From positions 186,001 through 250,000 of the forward strand of contig CANMXP010000001.1 in NCBI GenBank assembly GCA_947501845.1: a stretch of DNA of 64,000 bases, read 5' to 3'. The stretch is from an uncultured Flavobacteriaceae bacterium (GTDB lineage Bacteria; Bacteroidota; Bacteroidia; Flavobacteriales; Flavobacteriaceae). Below are positions 9,856-17,844 of this stretch, piece by piece. The notes below the pieces were generated by a model. It was not told the DNA's origin. It worked only from the letters and a program-made list of their open reading frames with translations, and did no database searches. The translations under genes and the position numbers were made by a program. Each line of letters opens with the position of its first letter. Position 1 is the first letter of the stretch.

Positions 9856-10812
9856 CTAGGGTCTTGCTATTTTATTTTTATAAGTGTAAAGAAATTTATC
9901 AAACATAAATAATTTACCGATTATATTTTTATCTCTTAAAAACTGCAAGAATTTTAGCTCTTGTGAAATAATCTTAGCGAATAGCCTTGATCGTATTGAC
10001 TTTTTATTATAGAAAACATGATAGAAAAAATGATAATGGTGATTGCACCACTTTTCTTTGTAATAAGTATGCCCCATAGAAAGGTCGAATACGCTAATAT
10101 TGTTGTGTATTAACCATTCTATATGATTTACCATGCTTATATCTCCCATATTATATTGAGAATAACTTAAATCGTAGGTTTGAATGTGACTAAAAACAAT
10201 ATCATCTAAATGAAAATTTAACGTTATTGCTATAGGTTTTAAGTTATCGTAAAGCACATGTAAAGAAGCCTTTTTATCTAATATTTTTTGAAAGGTAGAA
10301 GCCTGTAAACCGTTCCAGTTTAATAAATACCTATTATATGTTTTCTTCTTTTTAAATCTTGTTTTGAGCAACCTATAAAAATCACCAAAAAGAATTTCGT
10401 AATCTTTTTTATCTATTTGTCCGAAAAAAAACTGTGACGTGATTTGATGGTTATTATAAAGTCTTGCCGTTTTTGAATTTAAATTTTTCCTATTTCGTTT
10501 GTTTAGAGTCTTATCTACAAAATCTTTAACATCTGAAAAACCTTTTATGCTTACCAAATACCCTTTGTACTGTAATATTTTTTTAAATTCAAGATTAGAG
10601 TTATTGATACTAGGAGAAAAACTTAAATAATTAGGGACGTCTTTGGTTATATAGATGTTTTTGAAATTATAGTTAACTATGTTTTCAATATTGAAGCTAT
10701 TTTCTGTTAATGTATTCAAAACTTTTCCATCGTATAATGAACTTATTTTTTTATCTAAAAATAAATCAAAAATTAAATGACTGTTTCGAATAGAAAAAAG
10801 CTTGTGAATCAT
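9856..10812 (-). CDS. FemAB/GNAT-like acyltransferase, paralog 2 of 6, no C-terminal extension
   Basis: A 318-residue member with a diverged core: a TARLYNNH segment replaces the RLETC motif near 115-122, followed by TRF near 151, YDLSYSQYNMG at 213-223 and FDLSMGHTYYKEKW at 242-255. It ends about 45 residues after the core and lacks the C-terminal module found in the four downstream copies. The conserved lysine of the YKxKW motif is kept, so the catalytic or binding core looks intact. Only one base separates its stop from the next start, so tight co-translation is likely. Confidence 0.72.
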   Translation of the reverse strand: MIHKLFSIRNSHLIFDLFLDKKISSLYDGKVLNTLTENSFNIENIVNYNFKNIYITKDVPNYLSFSPSINNSNLEFKKILQYKGYLVSIKGFSDVKDFVDKTLNKRNRKNLNSKTARLYNNHQITSQFFFGQIDKKDYEILFGDFYRLLKTRFKKKKTYNRYLLNWNGLQASTFQKILDKKASLHVLYDNLKPIAITLNFHLDDIVFSHIQTYDLSYSQYNMGDISMVNHIEWLIHNNISVFDLSMGHTYYKEKWCNHHYHFFYHVFYNKKSIRSRLFAKIISQELKFLQFLRDKNIIGKLFMFDKFLYTYKNKIARP

Positions 10813-10856
10813 CTAAACAAGGTTGGTCTTTATTAATGGTTTAATTTACTCAATAT

Positions 10857-11864
10857 TTATTCAGCATATCTCTTTTTGTTTAGAAAAAAGTGTAGCTCGT
10901 GAATAAAATTTGTAATATGTTTTTTCCTAAGAAATAATTTAAAAGCAAAGAAATTTTTATAAAGCCATGCCAGTAAGCATGCCACAATTGATTTTTTATC
11001 GTAAAAAATATGATATTCAAACCAATACGGTTTATTGGCCCATCTTTGCTTATATTCAAAATAACCTTTAGAGAAATCTAAAGCCTTAAAATTGTTCTCT
11101 ATACACCATTCTAATTGCTTCATGATACTAACAGTTCCTAGTCTAAATCTTTTATAATCAATATCAAAAACCCTAATAACATCTATCATAGTATCATTTG
11201 ATAAATTAACTAAGGTAATAGCAATAGGTTTGTCTTTATCGTATACGACAAAAAGTCCAGCTTGTTTTTTCAAGATCATAGGTAATGTCACTTCTTTATA
11301 AAAATTCCATTCCTCAGGATTTAAATTGTTATTTACCGTCTTTTTATCAAAAAACCGTTTTTTGAGAAGTCGCTTAAAATGATAAAAGATGTCTTCATAG
11401 GTTTCTGGAGTTATATCATCTAAAAACATCTTATAATGCACATCACATGAAGTTTCTAGTTTGCGTTTATAGCTATTGAATTTATATCGGCTTTTTTTAC
11501 TAATAACTTCAAGTAGATATGCTTCAAGTGTATTGTATTTTTGCAGATCACATATGTATCCAGGATATTGTTTAATTTTATAACAACTTAAATCGTCACT
11601 TTTAGTATTATTTTCTACATTAAATGCAGGAACATCAAAGATTATGAAAACATTATTTTTATAATCGTCAGAAATGTCATTTGATAAATTATATGAGACT
11701 CCTTTTGTATTAGTGCCTCCTGTATTGTGAAACACAGGTAGCTTTTTATGCTTTACAAAAGTAAGCGCATCAACAAAACTAAAAGCAAATGGTTTTTCAC
11801 TATTATTGAAGTGTTTTAGCCAAATAGACTTAAAAGTTTTAGATATGTAGGGGTTTAGCTTCAT
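10857..11864 (-). CDS. FemAB/GNAT-like acyltransferase, paralog 1 of 6 (first transcribed), no C-terminal extension
   Basis: A 335-residue protein and the most diverged of the six. It has RKLETS near 134-139, KRF near 169, FDIDYKRFRLG at 233-243, QLEWCIENN near 250-258 and LDFSKGYFEYKQRW at 262-275. The N-terminal part is about 20 residues longer than in the others and the C-terminal module is absent. It follows the MBOAT/SGNH pair at 11881-14289 by 16 bases, so the six-gene array is probably transcribed behind that pair. I place it in the FemAB/Acetyltransf_6-like GNAT group from motifs only; an amino acid or other acyl donor cannot be distinguished. Confidence 0.72.
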   Translation of the reverse strand: MKLNPYISKTFKSIWLKHFNNSEKPFAFSFVDALTFVKHKKLPVFHNTGGTNTKGVSYNLSNDISDDYKNNVFIIFDVPAFNVENNTKSDDLSCYKIKQYPGYICDLQKYNTLEAYLLEVISKKSRYKFNSYKRKLETSCDVHYKMFLDDITPETYEDIFYHFKRLLKKRFFDKKTVNNNLNPEEWNFYKEVTLPMILKKQAGLFVVYDKDKPIAITLVNLSNDTMIDVIRVFDIDYKRFRLGTVSIMKQLEWCIENNFKALDFSKGYFEYKQRWANKPYWFEYHIFYDKKSIVACLLAWLYKNFFAFKLFLRKKHITNFIHELHFFLNKKRYAE

Positions 11865-11880
11865 TAAAAGATAATAATCA

Positions 11881-12840
11881 TTATTTTGAGTTTAAATAAG
11901 GTTTTATTTCTAAACTTAACATCCTTGTGAATTTTTCTGCACTCTCAGATTCTAAATGGGAACCATCATAAGTTTTATATTTGTCCGATTGATTTGAATA
12001 ATTTAAATAGGGGATATTATATTTGTTTGCTATACTATCAAATTGGGTATTAAAATTTGGCCAACTTTCATTCTCTATTTTTAAAATATCAATATCTGAT
12101 GGAATTCTAACTAAAATAACTTTACCAATAGTTTTTAAGTAATTCAAAGTCTTCACAAATTCATTAATTCTATATTTAGAAATCCTTTCTTTGGCTATAT
12201 TCTTTTTTAAGATCTCTAAGTTTTTATTTTTCCAAATAGAAATATCATTGTCCTTAATTGTATCATTTTTTCCAATTAATTTAATTTCTGTCCACCCATT
12301 AGTATGTATTTTATGATGGTCATCATCTCTTGTCGCTCTTAGCAAGCCAGAATACAAAGGCTGGGGGTATGTATTTATTATATAATCGTAATTAGGAGTA
12401 GATGTGAAATTCTCAATTTTTCCGATAATCCACTCTTTGTCATTTTCATAAACTTTATCTTCATTTAAAGTTTTTGGTACGGAAAAGCTAGATGGATTAA
12501 TTGAAACAATAAAAAGACCGTTCTTTTTGTGTTTATTAGTAAGTTTCTTTTGTATTGCATTCAAATATACTTCACCAAACTTAGATTGGTGCGCGTTTAT
12601 GGCAAAATTCGTTATAGACCTATCAAATTCGAAACCATCAAGCTCTTCATCTAAAACATAAGGACTTATTCCTTGATCGGCTCGAGATAACCCTATAATT
12701 AAACTTCCTGCTTCCTGAGTGAATTTATTATAATATTGGTCTACTAACCCATTAGCGAGTTTATCTACAAAAAAAAGATATATTCCTGCAAAGATTGCAA
12801 AATATAATACCAAATATAGTATGAATTTTTTTAGTCGCAT
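11881..12840 (-). CDS. SGNH/GDSL-like partner of MBOAT (pair 2)
   Basis: A 319-residue protein with one N-terminal membrane anchor (residues 5-24). The nucleophile-type motif GLSRA places Ser52, and YDGSHLESES supplies Asp292 and His295. Its GLSRADQGISP segment resembles GDSRSFQGIQP in the pair-5 protein at 27248-28183, so these two form a subgroup distinct from the other three SGNH proteins here. It follows its MBOAT gene by 6 bases and precedes the six-paralog array. Expected location: periplasmic side of the inner membrane. Confidence 0.72.
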   Translation of the reverse strand: MRLKKFILYLVLYFAIFAGIYLFFVDKLANGLVDQYYNKFTQEAGSLIIGLSRADQGISPYVLDEELDGFEFDRSITNFAINAHQSKFGEVYLNAIQKKLTNKHKKNGLFIVSINPSSFSVPKTLNEDKVYENDKEWIIGKIENFTSTPNYDYIINTYPQPLYSGLLRATRDDDHHKIHTNGWTEIKLIGKNDTIKDNDISIWKNKNLEILKKNIAKERISKYRINEFVKTLNYLKTIGKVILVRIPSDIDILKIENESWPNFNTQFDSIANKYNIPYLNYSNQSDKYKTYDGSHLESESAEKFTRMLSLEIKPYLNSK

Positions 12841-12846
12841 GAGTTA

Positions 12847-14289
12847 TTAAAATTGAAAATATATGAAAGTATTTTGTCTGTTAATAGCAAACAAAACAAT
12901 GATTATTATATACATAAAGTACATGCAATATCTAACGTAAGGAGGTCTTTCAGTGACCAATTCATACACTTTGCTATTACCTTTGTAATAGTGTATTGTT
13001 TGTACAATTAAAATTAGCAAAATACTTAGACAAAGCTCAAAATAGTTGTTTATTATATTAATATGCATACTACCTATATTAAACATATGCTTGTAATAAA
13101 CTAATGCATCATTAATTGAGGGGGATCTAAAGAATATTAATGAAGAAAACAAGTAACCAATAACTATAAACCAACCACAAAAAGAAACCAGCCATTTTGG
13201 AAGTTTCAAAATATTTATAATCTTTCTTCTTATTTTAAGAGTTCCAATTTCAATAATTAATAACAAAGCATTTAATAAACTCCAAACGATAAAAGTCCAG
13301 TTTGCACCATGCCATAAACCATTTACAAAAAAGACAATTAGGACAGCAGTGACTCTGCTTAATTTATATTTTTTTACTAAGGGAGCGTAAAGGTAATCTC
13401 TTAACCAATGTGATAGAGAAATGTGCCAGCGTTGCCAAAATTGTGCTGTAGAAGTTGAAAATATAGGACGATTAAAATTTGCCATTAAATCATATCCCAT
13501 AGTTTTAGCAGTTCCTATTGCTATTGATACGTATGCCGAAAAATCATAATAAATTTGAAAACTAAAAAACAAAAAACCTAATACTAATGCTAGTGAATGT
13601 GGAGACTCGGGGTTTTCAAAAGCAGCATCAACATATACTCCTAATCTATCTGCCACTACTACTTTTAAAAATAAGCCCCATGCAATAAGAATGAGTCCTT
13701 TTTTTATATTGGGGATATTAATCTCTATTTTTTGTTTTAACTGAGGAATTAATCTTGAAGCTCTTTCTATAGGGCCAGCAACAAGTTGAGGAAAAAACGA
13801 CACATAGAGAGCAAAAACTCCAAAATGCTTTTCAGGCAAAATTTTACCTCTATATACATCTATGGTATAACTTAATGTTTGAAAAGTATAGAAGCTTATA
13901 CCAACAGGTAATAGTATTTGATTAAAATTATAGGATCCAGCATGACCAGTGTCAATAATATTTAAACCAAAGAATTTTAATATTCCTTCGATTGAAGAAG
14001 TGAAAAAGAATAAATATTTAAATAAAAAAAGGATGCCAATATTAGTAAAAACACTTACATAAAGAAGGTGTTTTTTTCTTTTATTAGAAACACTGGGCAT
14101 TTTAAGTGCACAAAAATAGTCTACTGTGGTAGAGATAATAAGGAGTAAGACTAATGACGGTTCATGAACCATATAAAAAAAATAACTTCCTAGAAGGAGC
14201 CACAGCCATCTGTTTTTATGGGGCAACGTATAGAATCCAATAATCATTATTGGAAAAAATAGAAGAAATTCAAATGAATTAAATAGCAT
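12847..14289 (-). CDS. MBOAT-family membrane O-acyltransferase (pair 2)
   Basis: A 480-residue multi-pass protein carrying His289 (FWQRWHISLS) and His327 (GLWHGANW). It keeps the LPVGISFYTFQTLSYTID and PQLVAGPIERAS signatures, the MLFNS start and the FIYFQF end. As in pair 1, the second His of the WGxxHG motif is Asn (WSLLNA). The usual LGGNR loop after the amphipathic helix is replaced by LVKKY, so it is the most diverged of the five copies in this segment. It is the first gene of a leftward unit, with a TAnnTTTG motif 35 bases upstream (14324-14331). Confidence 0.9.
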   Translation of the reverse strand: MLFNSFEFLLFFPIMIIGFYTLPHKNRWLWLLLGSYFFYMVHEPSLVLLLIISTTVDYFCALKMPSVSNKRKKHLLYVSVFTNIGILFLFKYLFFFTSSIEGILKFFGLNIIDTGHAGSYNFNQILLPVGISFYTFQTLSYTIDVYRGKILPEKHFGVFALYVSFFPQLVAGPIERASRLIPQLKQKIEINIPNIKKGLILIAWGLFLKVVVADRLGVYVDAAFENPESPHSLALVLGFLFFSFQIYYDFSAYVSIAIGTAKTMGYDLMANFNRPIFSTSTAQFWQRWHISLSHWLRDYLYAPLVKKYKLSRVTAVLIVFFVNGLWHGANWTFIVWSLLNALLLIIEIGTLKIRRKIINILKLPKWLVSFCGWFIVIGYLFSSLIFFRSPSINDALVYYKHMFNIGSMHINIINNYFELCLSILLILIVQTIHYYKGNSKVYELVTERPPYVRYCMYFMYIIIIVLFAINRQNTFIYFQF

Positions 14290-14323
14290 TTAGAATTTAA
14301 ATTTTTAGTGATTTGAGAGGTAA

Positions 14324-14331
14324 CAAACTTA
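14324..14331 (-). promoter_or_regulatory. -7 promoter motif for the 14289-to-5066 unit
   Basis: On the minus strand the sequence reads TAAGTTTG, a full match to TAnnTTTG, 35 bases before the MBOAT start codon. No TTG at the usual -33 spacing was found. Confidence 0.45.
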
Positions 14332-14580
14332 AAGTATATAAAGCATAAAAATTTAAAAAAAAGTTTAAGTGAAAATAAAAAGGATTAACCTCTTTTTTGT
14401 TTTAGAAAAACTCAAAAATGTGCATTTCATCGTAAATTTAATTTGATCATTAAGGTGAAATTTATTTAGTGTAATCATATTAAATTTTTGTTCAAACTTA
14501 TTTTTGATTAAAAAACTGACATAATTATCTGACTATTAAATTGTTATTAGATGAAAAGTTATTAGATTTTATTAACAATT

Positions 14581-14612
14581 TTGAGTTTTTATGTCTTTAG
14601 GTCATATTTTTG
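14581..14612 (+). promoter_or_regulatory. TTG(-33) / TAnnTTTG(-7) promoter for the beta-helix lipoprotein gene
   Basis: TTG at 14581-14583 and TATTTTTG at 14605-14612 are separated by 21 bases, within the spacing known for Flavobacterium housekeeping promoters. This would give a leader of about 200 bases before the gene at 14822. Confidence 0.5.
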
Positions 14613-14686
14613 TGCCGCTTTTATTTATTACATATAGTCCAAATTAATTTTTTAAACGTAAATAAGAACTAATAACAATAATTTAA

Positions 14687-14774
14687 GCACTTAATCGTGA
14701 AAAAATGTATTTAATCGATTACAAAATATTTTGAACCATGTAATACATCGAAAAAAAAATGCACTTAAACGATT
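14687..14774. repeat. Three degenerate copies of a TTAA(T/A)CG element in the lipoprotein leader
   Basis: GCACTTAATCG (14687-14697), TATTTAATCGATT (14708-14720) and GCACTTAAACGATT (14761-14774) repeat the same core downstream of the putative promoter and upstream of the gene at 14822. They could be binding sites for a regulator or chance similarity in an AT-rich leader. Confidence 0.4.
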
Positions 14775-14821
14775 TTTTAAAAAATTATTTTACTATTGAA
14801 TAAATATTAACTCCCCAAATT

Positions 14822-16810
14822 ATGATTACCATGAAAAGGATTTTAAAAACTATGCTATTTGTCTTAATATTAATGATATCAATGGTATCATGTAATAAAG
14901 AAGAATTATTTACTGAGCCTGATGCAGTGGTTGTAGATGAAAAACCCACTGACGATGAAGAACCAAATACTGACGATGACGACGATGATGTCACTGATGC
15001 AACATTACCTTGTGATTTTACATTAGATAACGTTCAACCAAATTCTACTATAGTAATTAACTGTATTTTAGATTTGGATGGACAAACAGTTAGCTTACCA
15101 GCAAACGTTACCATTGAATATGAAGGTGGTGACATTATTAATGGTACCATTAATTTCTCCGAAGGAAATGTTATAGATGGTAATTTATTAAATTCAACAT
15201 TAACTATAGGAGGATCCAAACCGCAATTAAAAGATCCTATTTTTGATTTTGATCCAAAACGATGGGGGATCGTAGAGGGAGAAACAACCTCTGAAATTGC
15301 TCAAAGAAATAATAATATCCTTGAGGAATCTATGATTTTAGTTAAGGATTTGGGAATTACTACCTTTAGAATTGATGAAATGGATGCTTATTTCGAAGTA
15401 TCTAAAGTGACTAGTACTACAACTAACCAAAATTTTTACCCCTCTCAAGAAGCCATTAATGTGCCTTCGGATTTCACTTTAGAAATGACTGACAATACGC
15501 ATTTAAGAGTATTGCCAAATTCGAGAAAAGTTTATTGTTTATTAGGTATAAGAGGAGAGAAAAATGTAGTTGTAAAAGGAGGTATTTTACATGGAGATAG
15601 AGATAGACATGACGATAATTCTCAAGAGGGACCTCATGCTTTTGGAATGTTAGTTATTATTCATGGTTCTGAAAATGTTTTGGTTGATGGAGTTACTATG
15701 ATTAATGCCATTGGTGATGGACTTGATGTTAATAGTATAGGTTTTACATTTGAGCCTGATTATCAGCCAGCTAACAATATTAGAGTAGCTAACTGTACTT
15801 TTGATAATAACAGACGTAATAACCTTTCAATTACAGATGGTTTCAATATGATAATTGAAAACAACCTGTTTTTGAATGCAGGAAGAGATAACCCAAATTC
15901 TATAGGTATGGCTCCTGGATTTGCTATAGATGTAGAAGCTTTTAGAGGTAAGGAAAATGGTGAGTTTATCTATTATGAAAAAGCTTATGACATTATTATA
16001 AGAAATAACACTGAAAGAGGTAGTAAATACGGTGCTTTTGTAGTTGCAATTGGAGACGATGTAACTATTGAAAACAATACGACAGAAGGAGGTATAACTA
16101 TTGGAGCAGCATCTGGGGTGAAAATTATTGGAAATAAATTAACTTTTAATCCTGATAACCCAAGTAGTGATGCAGGTATAACAACTGGACATCCAGCATC
16201 TGAAACGACATTTAATAATGAAGTATCTAATAATACTGTTAAAGGTTATAGTGTAGGTGTAGCTGCATATCAAAGAGATACTAAAATATTTGGCAATACT
16301 TTTGAAGATTTTAGTGTAGGTATTCAACCTAAAAACATTAAGAATTTTGAAATTTATAATAACAACTTTACGAGTAGTAGATCTACTTCTGTAGCCATAT
16401 TTGGAAATTTAACAACTATGGAAAATGTTAATATACACGATAACGATGTTATAAGTGTAGTTCGAGAGAGTGTAAAATTAGTAGCTGTAAATGAAGATGC
16501 TTCAGCTTCTAATTATAGAGTTAATGTAGAAAGTAATAATTTATCTAACGGTTCTGTATTTAGTCGATCTAAAGGCGTTGATTTTGTTAAAAACACAACA
16601 AAAGAAGGACTTATTTTTGTGAACGCTAGCAATATGACTGTTACAGAAAACAATATTGAATCAACAAATCAAGACGGTATTATAATATCCAGTGGTTGCA
16701 GTAATTTAAATGTACGAAACAATACCATTACAGTTACTGGTGCTAATACAGATTGTATTAGTAATGATGGAGGTGCTAATATTGTTGTAGGAGATAATAG
16801 TTGTAATTAA
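14822..16810 (+). CDS. Surface/periplasmic lipoprotein with right-handed parallel beta-helix
   Basis: The protein has a lipoprotein signal peptide ending in a lipobox-like SMVSC; the ATG at 14831 (MKRILKTM) is an equally good start to the one given. An acidic spacer rich in Asp/Glu/Thr, including a run of six Asp, covers about residues 36-60. The rest is a ladder of short asparagine-rich repeats (for example VANCTFDNNRRNN, IENNLFLNAG, IIRNNTERG) typical of parallel beta-helix proteins such as pectate-lyase-like enzymes and alginate epimerases. It is the only plus-strand gene inside the leftward decoration block. It could bind, cleave or epimerise the exported polysaccharide; catalytic residues cannot be assigned by eye. 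The gene has its own promoter and ends at a clear terminator. Confidence 0.82.
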   Translation: MITMKRILKTMLFVLILMISMVSCNKEELFTEPDAVVVDEKPTDDEEPNTDDDDDDVTDATLPCDFTLDNVQPNSTIVINCILDLDGQTVSLPANVTIEYEGGDIINGTINFSEGNVIDGNLLNSTLTIGGSKPQLKDPIFDFDPKRWGIVEGETTSEIAQRNNNILEESMILVKDLGITTFRIDEMDAYFEVSKVTSTTTNQNFYPSQEAINVPSDFTLEMTDNTHLRVLPNSRKVYCLLGIRGEKNVVVKGGILHGDRDRHDDNSQEGPHAFGMLVIIHGSENVLVDGVTMINAIGDGLDVNSIGFTFEPDYQPANNIRVANCTFDNNRRNNLSITDGFNMIIENNLFLNAGRDNPNSIGMAPGFAIDVEAFRGKENGEFIYYEKAYDIIIRNNTERGSKYGAFVVAIGDDVTIENNTTEGGITIGAASGVKIIGNKLTFNPDNPSSDAGITTGHPASETTFNNEVSNNTVKGYSVGVAAYQRDTKIFGNTFEDFSVGIQPKNIKNFEIYNNNFTSSRSTSVAIFGNLTTMENVNIHDNDVISVVRESVKLVAVNEDASASNYRVNVESNNLSNGSVFSRSKGVDFVKNTTKEGLIFVNASNMTVTENNIESTNQDGIIISSGCSNLNVRNNTITVTGANTDCISNDGGANIVVGDNSCN

Positions 16811-16832
16811 TTATTATATAAAAATATAAAAT

Positions 16833-16861
16833 AAAAAGCTCGGAAATTCCGAGCTTTTTTT
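16833..16861. terminator. Bidirectional intrinsic terminator
   Basis: AAAAAGCTCGGAA (16833-16845) pairs with TTCCGAGCTTTTT (16847-16859) and is followed by further Ts. The A and T tracts on both sides let it stop both the rightward lipoprotein transcript and the leftward transcript ending at 16877. Confidence 0.9.
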
Positions 16862-16876
16862 GTTTTCATTCCAATA

Positions 16877-17842
16877 TTATTTTCTAATGAGACCTTCCAT
16901 AAGTTTAGCAAGCTCCTCATTTCCTTCTTTATTTAAATGACCATTCGATGTGAAATAATTGTTTAAATCATCTGGGAAATTAATAAGATGGAATTTTACT
17001 TTTTTAGACTGATTAGAATAGTTTTCTATTTCTTTTATTTTTATTCTTCCTAAGTTGTTTAAAATAATTATATCTATAACAGAATTAAAGTTTTCTTTCT
17101 CTATTAATGATGCAAACCAATCTAATTTTTCTCTTTCAAAATCTACTATATTAGGCTTAACTTTAGGTGCACCATAATATTTAAATGTATAATAGATCTT
17201 AGAAATCAATAAACTTTTAAATAATCGTTTCGATTTATCTATAAGAGACAAATTATTAGTGAAGCTGGACTTTTCTGTTTTATGAAAACTTAGAGTATCG
17301 TTTAACCTATAAGGGTAATTTCTTAATAAATCATTTTTGGGAGACCTTTTATCTAAATTTACTACTTCACCAGGGGTGAGAATAATAATGGTTTGTTTAA
17401 ACGCCATTTTTTTATTCTTCAAAAGATCTCTTAATACCATAAAGCTTTGAATTGGAGTCCAAACACCTCCAGAACCTGCATTGTTTATGGTAATACTTGT
17501 TTTTTTCTCTAATATTTCTGAAAACCTGTGCTTTGCCTTTATCCCATAACCCTCAACAAATGAATTGCCCGTAATCAAAATGCCATCATTTTTAAACTCA
17601 TCATCGACAAAACCTAATGTATTTGTTTTACAAACAACTCCACCCCAAGGGTAGCTTATCATCTGTTTTGTGTTTCTTTGTCGTGTAACACCATACAAAG
17701 AATCCATATCATAATATAGAGGGGGAGCATTAAAGCTTGTGTAAGGCAAAATTACATCCTTTCCGTTAGAAATAAAACCAATTATTAAATTGAGAAACTC
17801 TAATAATATAATACCTATAATAATTCTTTTAAAATATTTCAT
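16877..17842 (-). CDS. SGNH-hydrolase-like partner of MBOAT (pair 3), catalytic Asp apparently missing
   Basis: A 321-residue protein with one N-terminal membrane helix (about 5-25) and a longer spacer than the other SGNH partners. GNSFVEGYG places the nucleophile at Ser94, followed by NNAGSGG near 125-131, so the motifs are closer to classical SGNH esterases. The C-terminal motif is SNGHLNKEG: His302 is present, but the usual Asp two or three residues before it is Asn300 or Ser299. The gene follows its MBOAT partner by 2 bases and is the last gene of the leftward unit that starts at 40550. It may be a modified or inactive transferase, or use another acidic residue. Confidence 0.72.
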   Translation of the reverse strand: MKYFKRIIIGIILLEFLNLIIGFISNGKDVILPYTSFNAPPLYYDMDSLYGVTRQRNTKQMISYPWGGVVCKTNTLGFVDDEFKNDGILITGNSFVEGYGIKAKHRFSEILEKKTSITINNAGSGGVWTPIQSFMVLRDLLKNKKMAFKQTIIILTPGEVVNLDKRSPKNDLLRNYPYRLNDTLSFHKTEKSSFTNNLSLIDKSKRLFKSLLISKIYYTFKYYGAPKVKPNIVDFEREKLDWFASLIEKENFNSVIDIIILNNLGRIKIKEIENYSNQSKKVKFHLINFPDDLNNYFTSNGHLNKEGNEELAKLMEGLIRK

Positions 17843-17844
17843 CT

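Larger units (their letters stand above)
14290..14821. other. Divergent, very AT-rich intergenic region
   Basis: This 532-base stretch separates the leftward MBOAT gene from the rightward beta-helix lipoprotein gene. It contains a leftward -7 motif (14324-14331), a rightward TTG...TATTTTTG promoter (14581-14612) and three copies of a TTAAtCG-containing element (14687-14774). I see no credible open reading frame in it. Confidence 0.7.

Noticed and set aside
14941-14995. GAY-rich run in the lipoprotein gene as a possible simple-sequence contingency repeat
   Set aside because: The codons are mixed GAC/GAT with interruptions and a change would be in multiples of three, so it looks like an acidic linker rather than a phase-variation tract.
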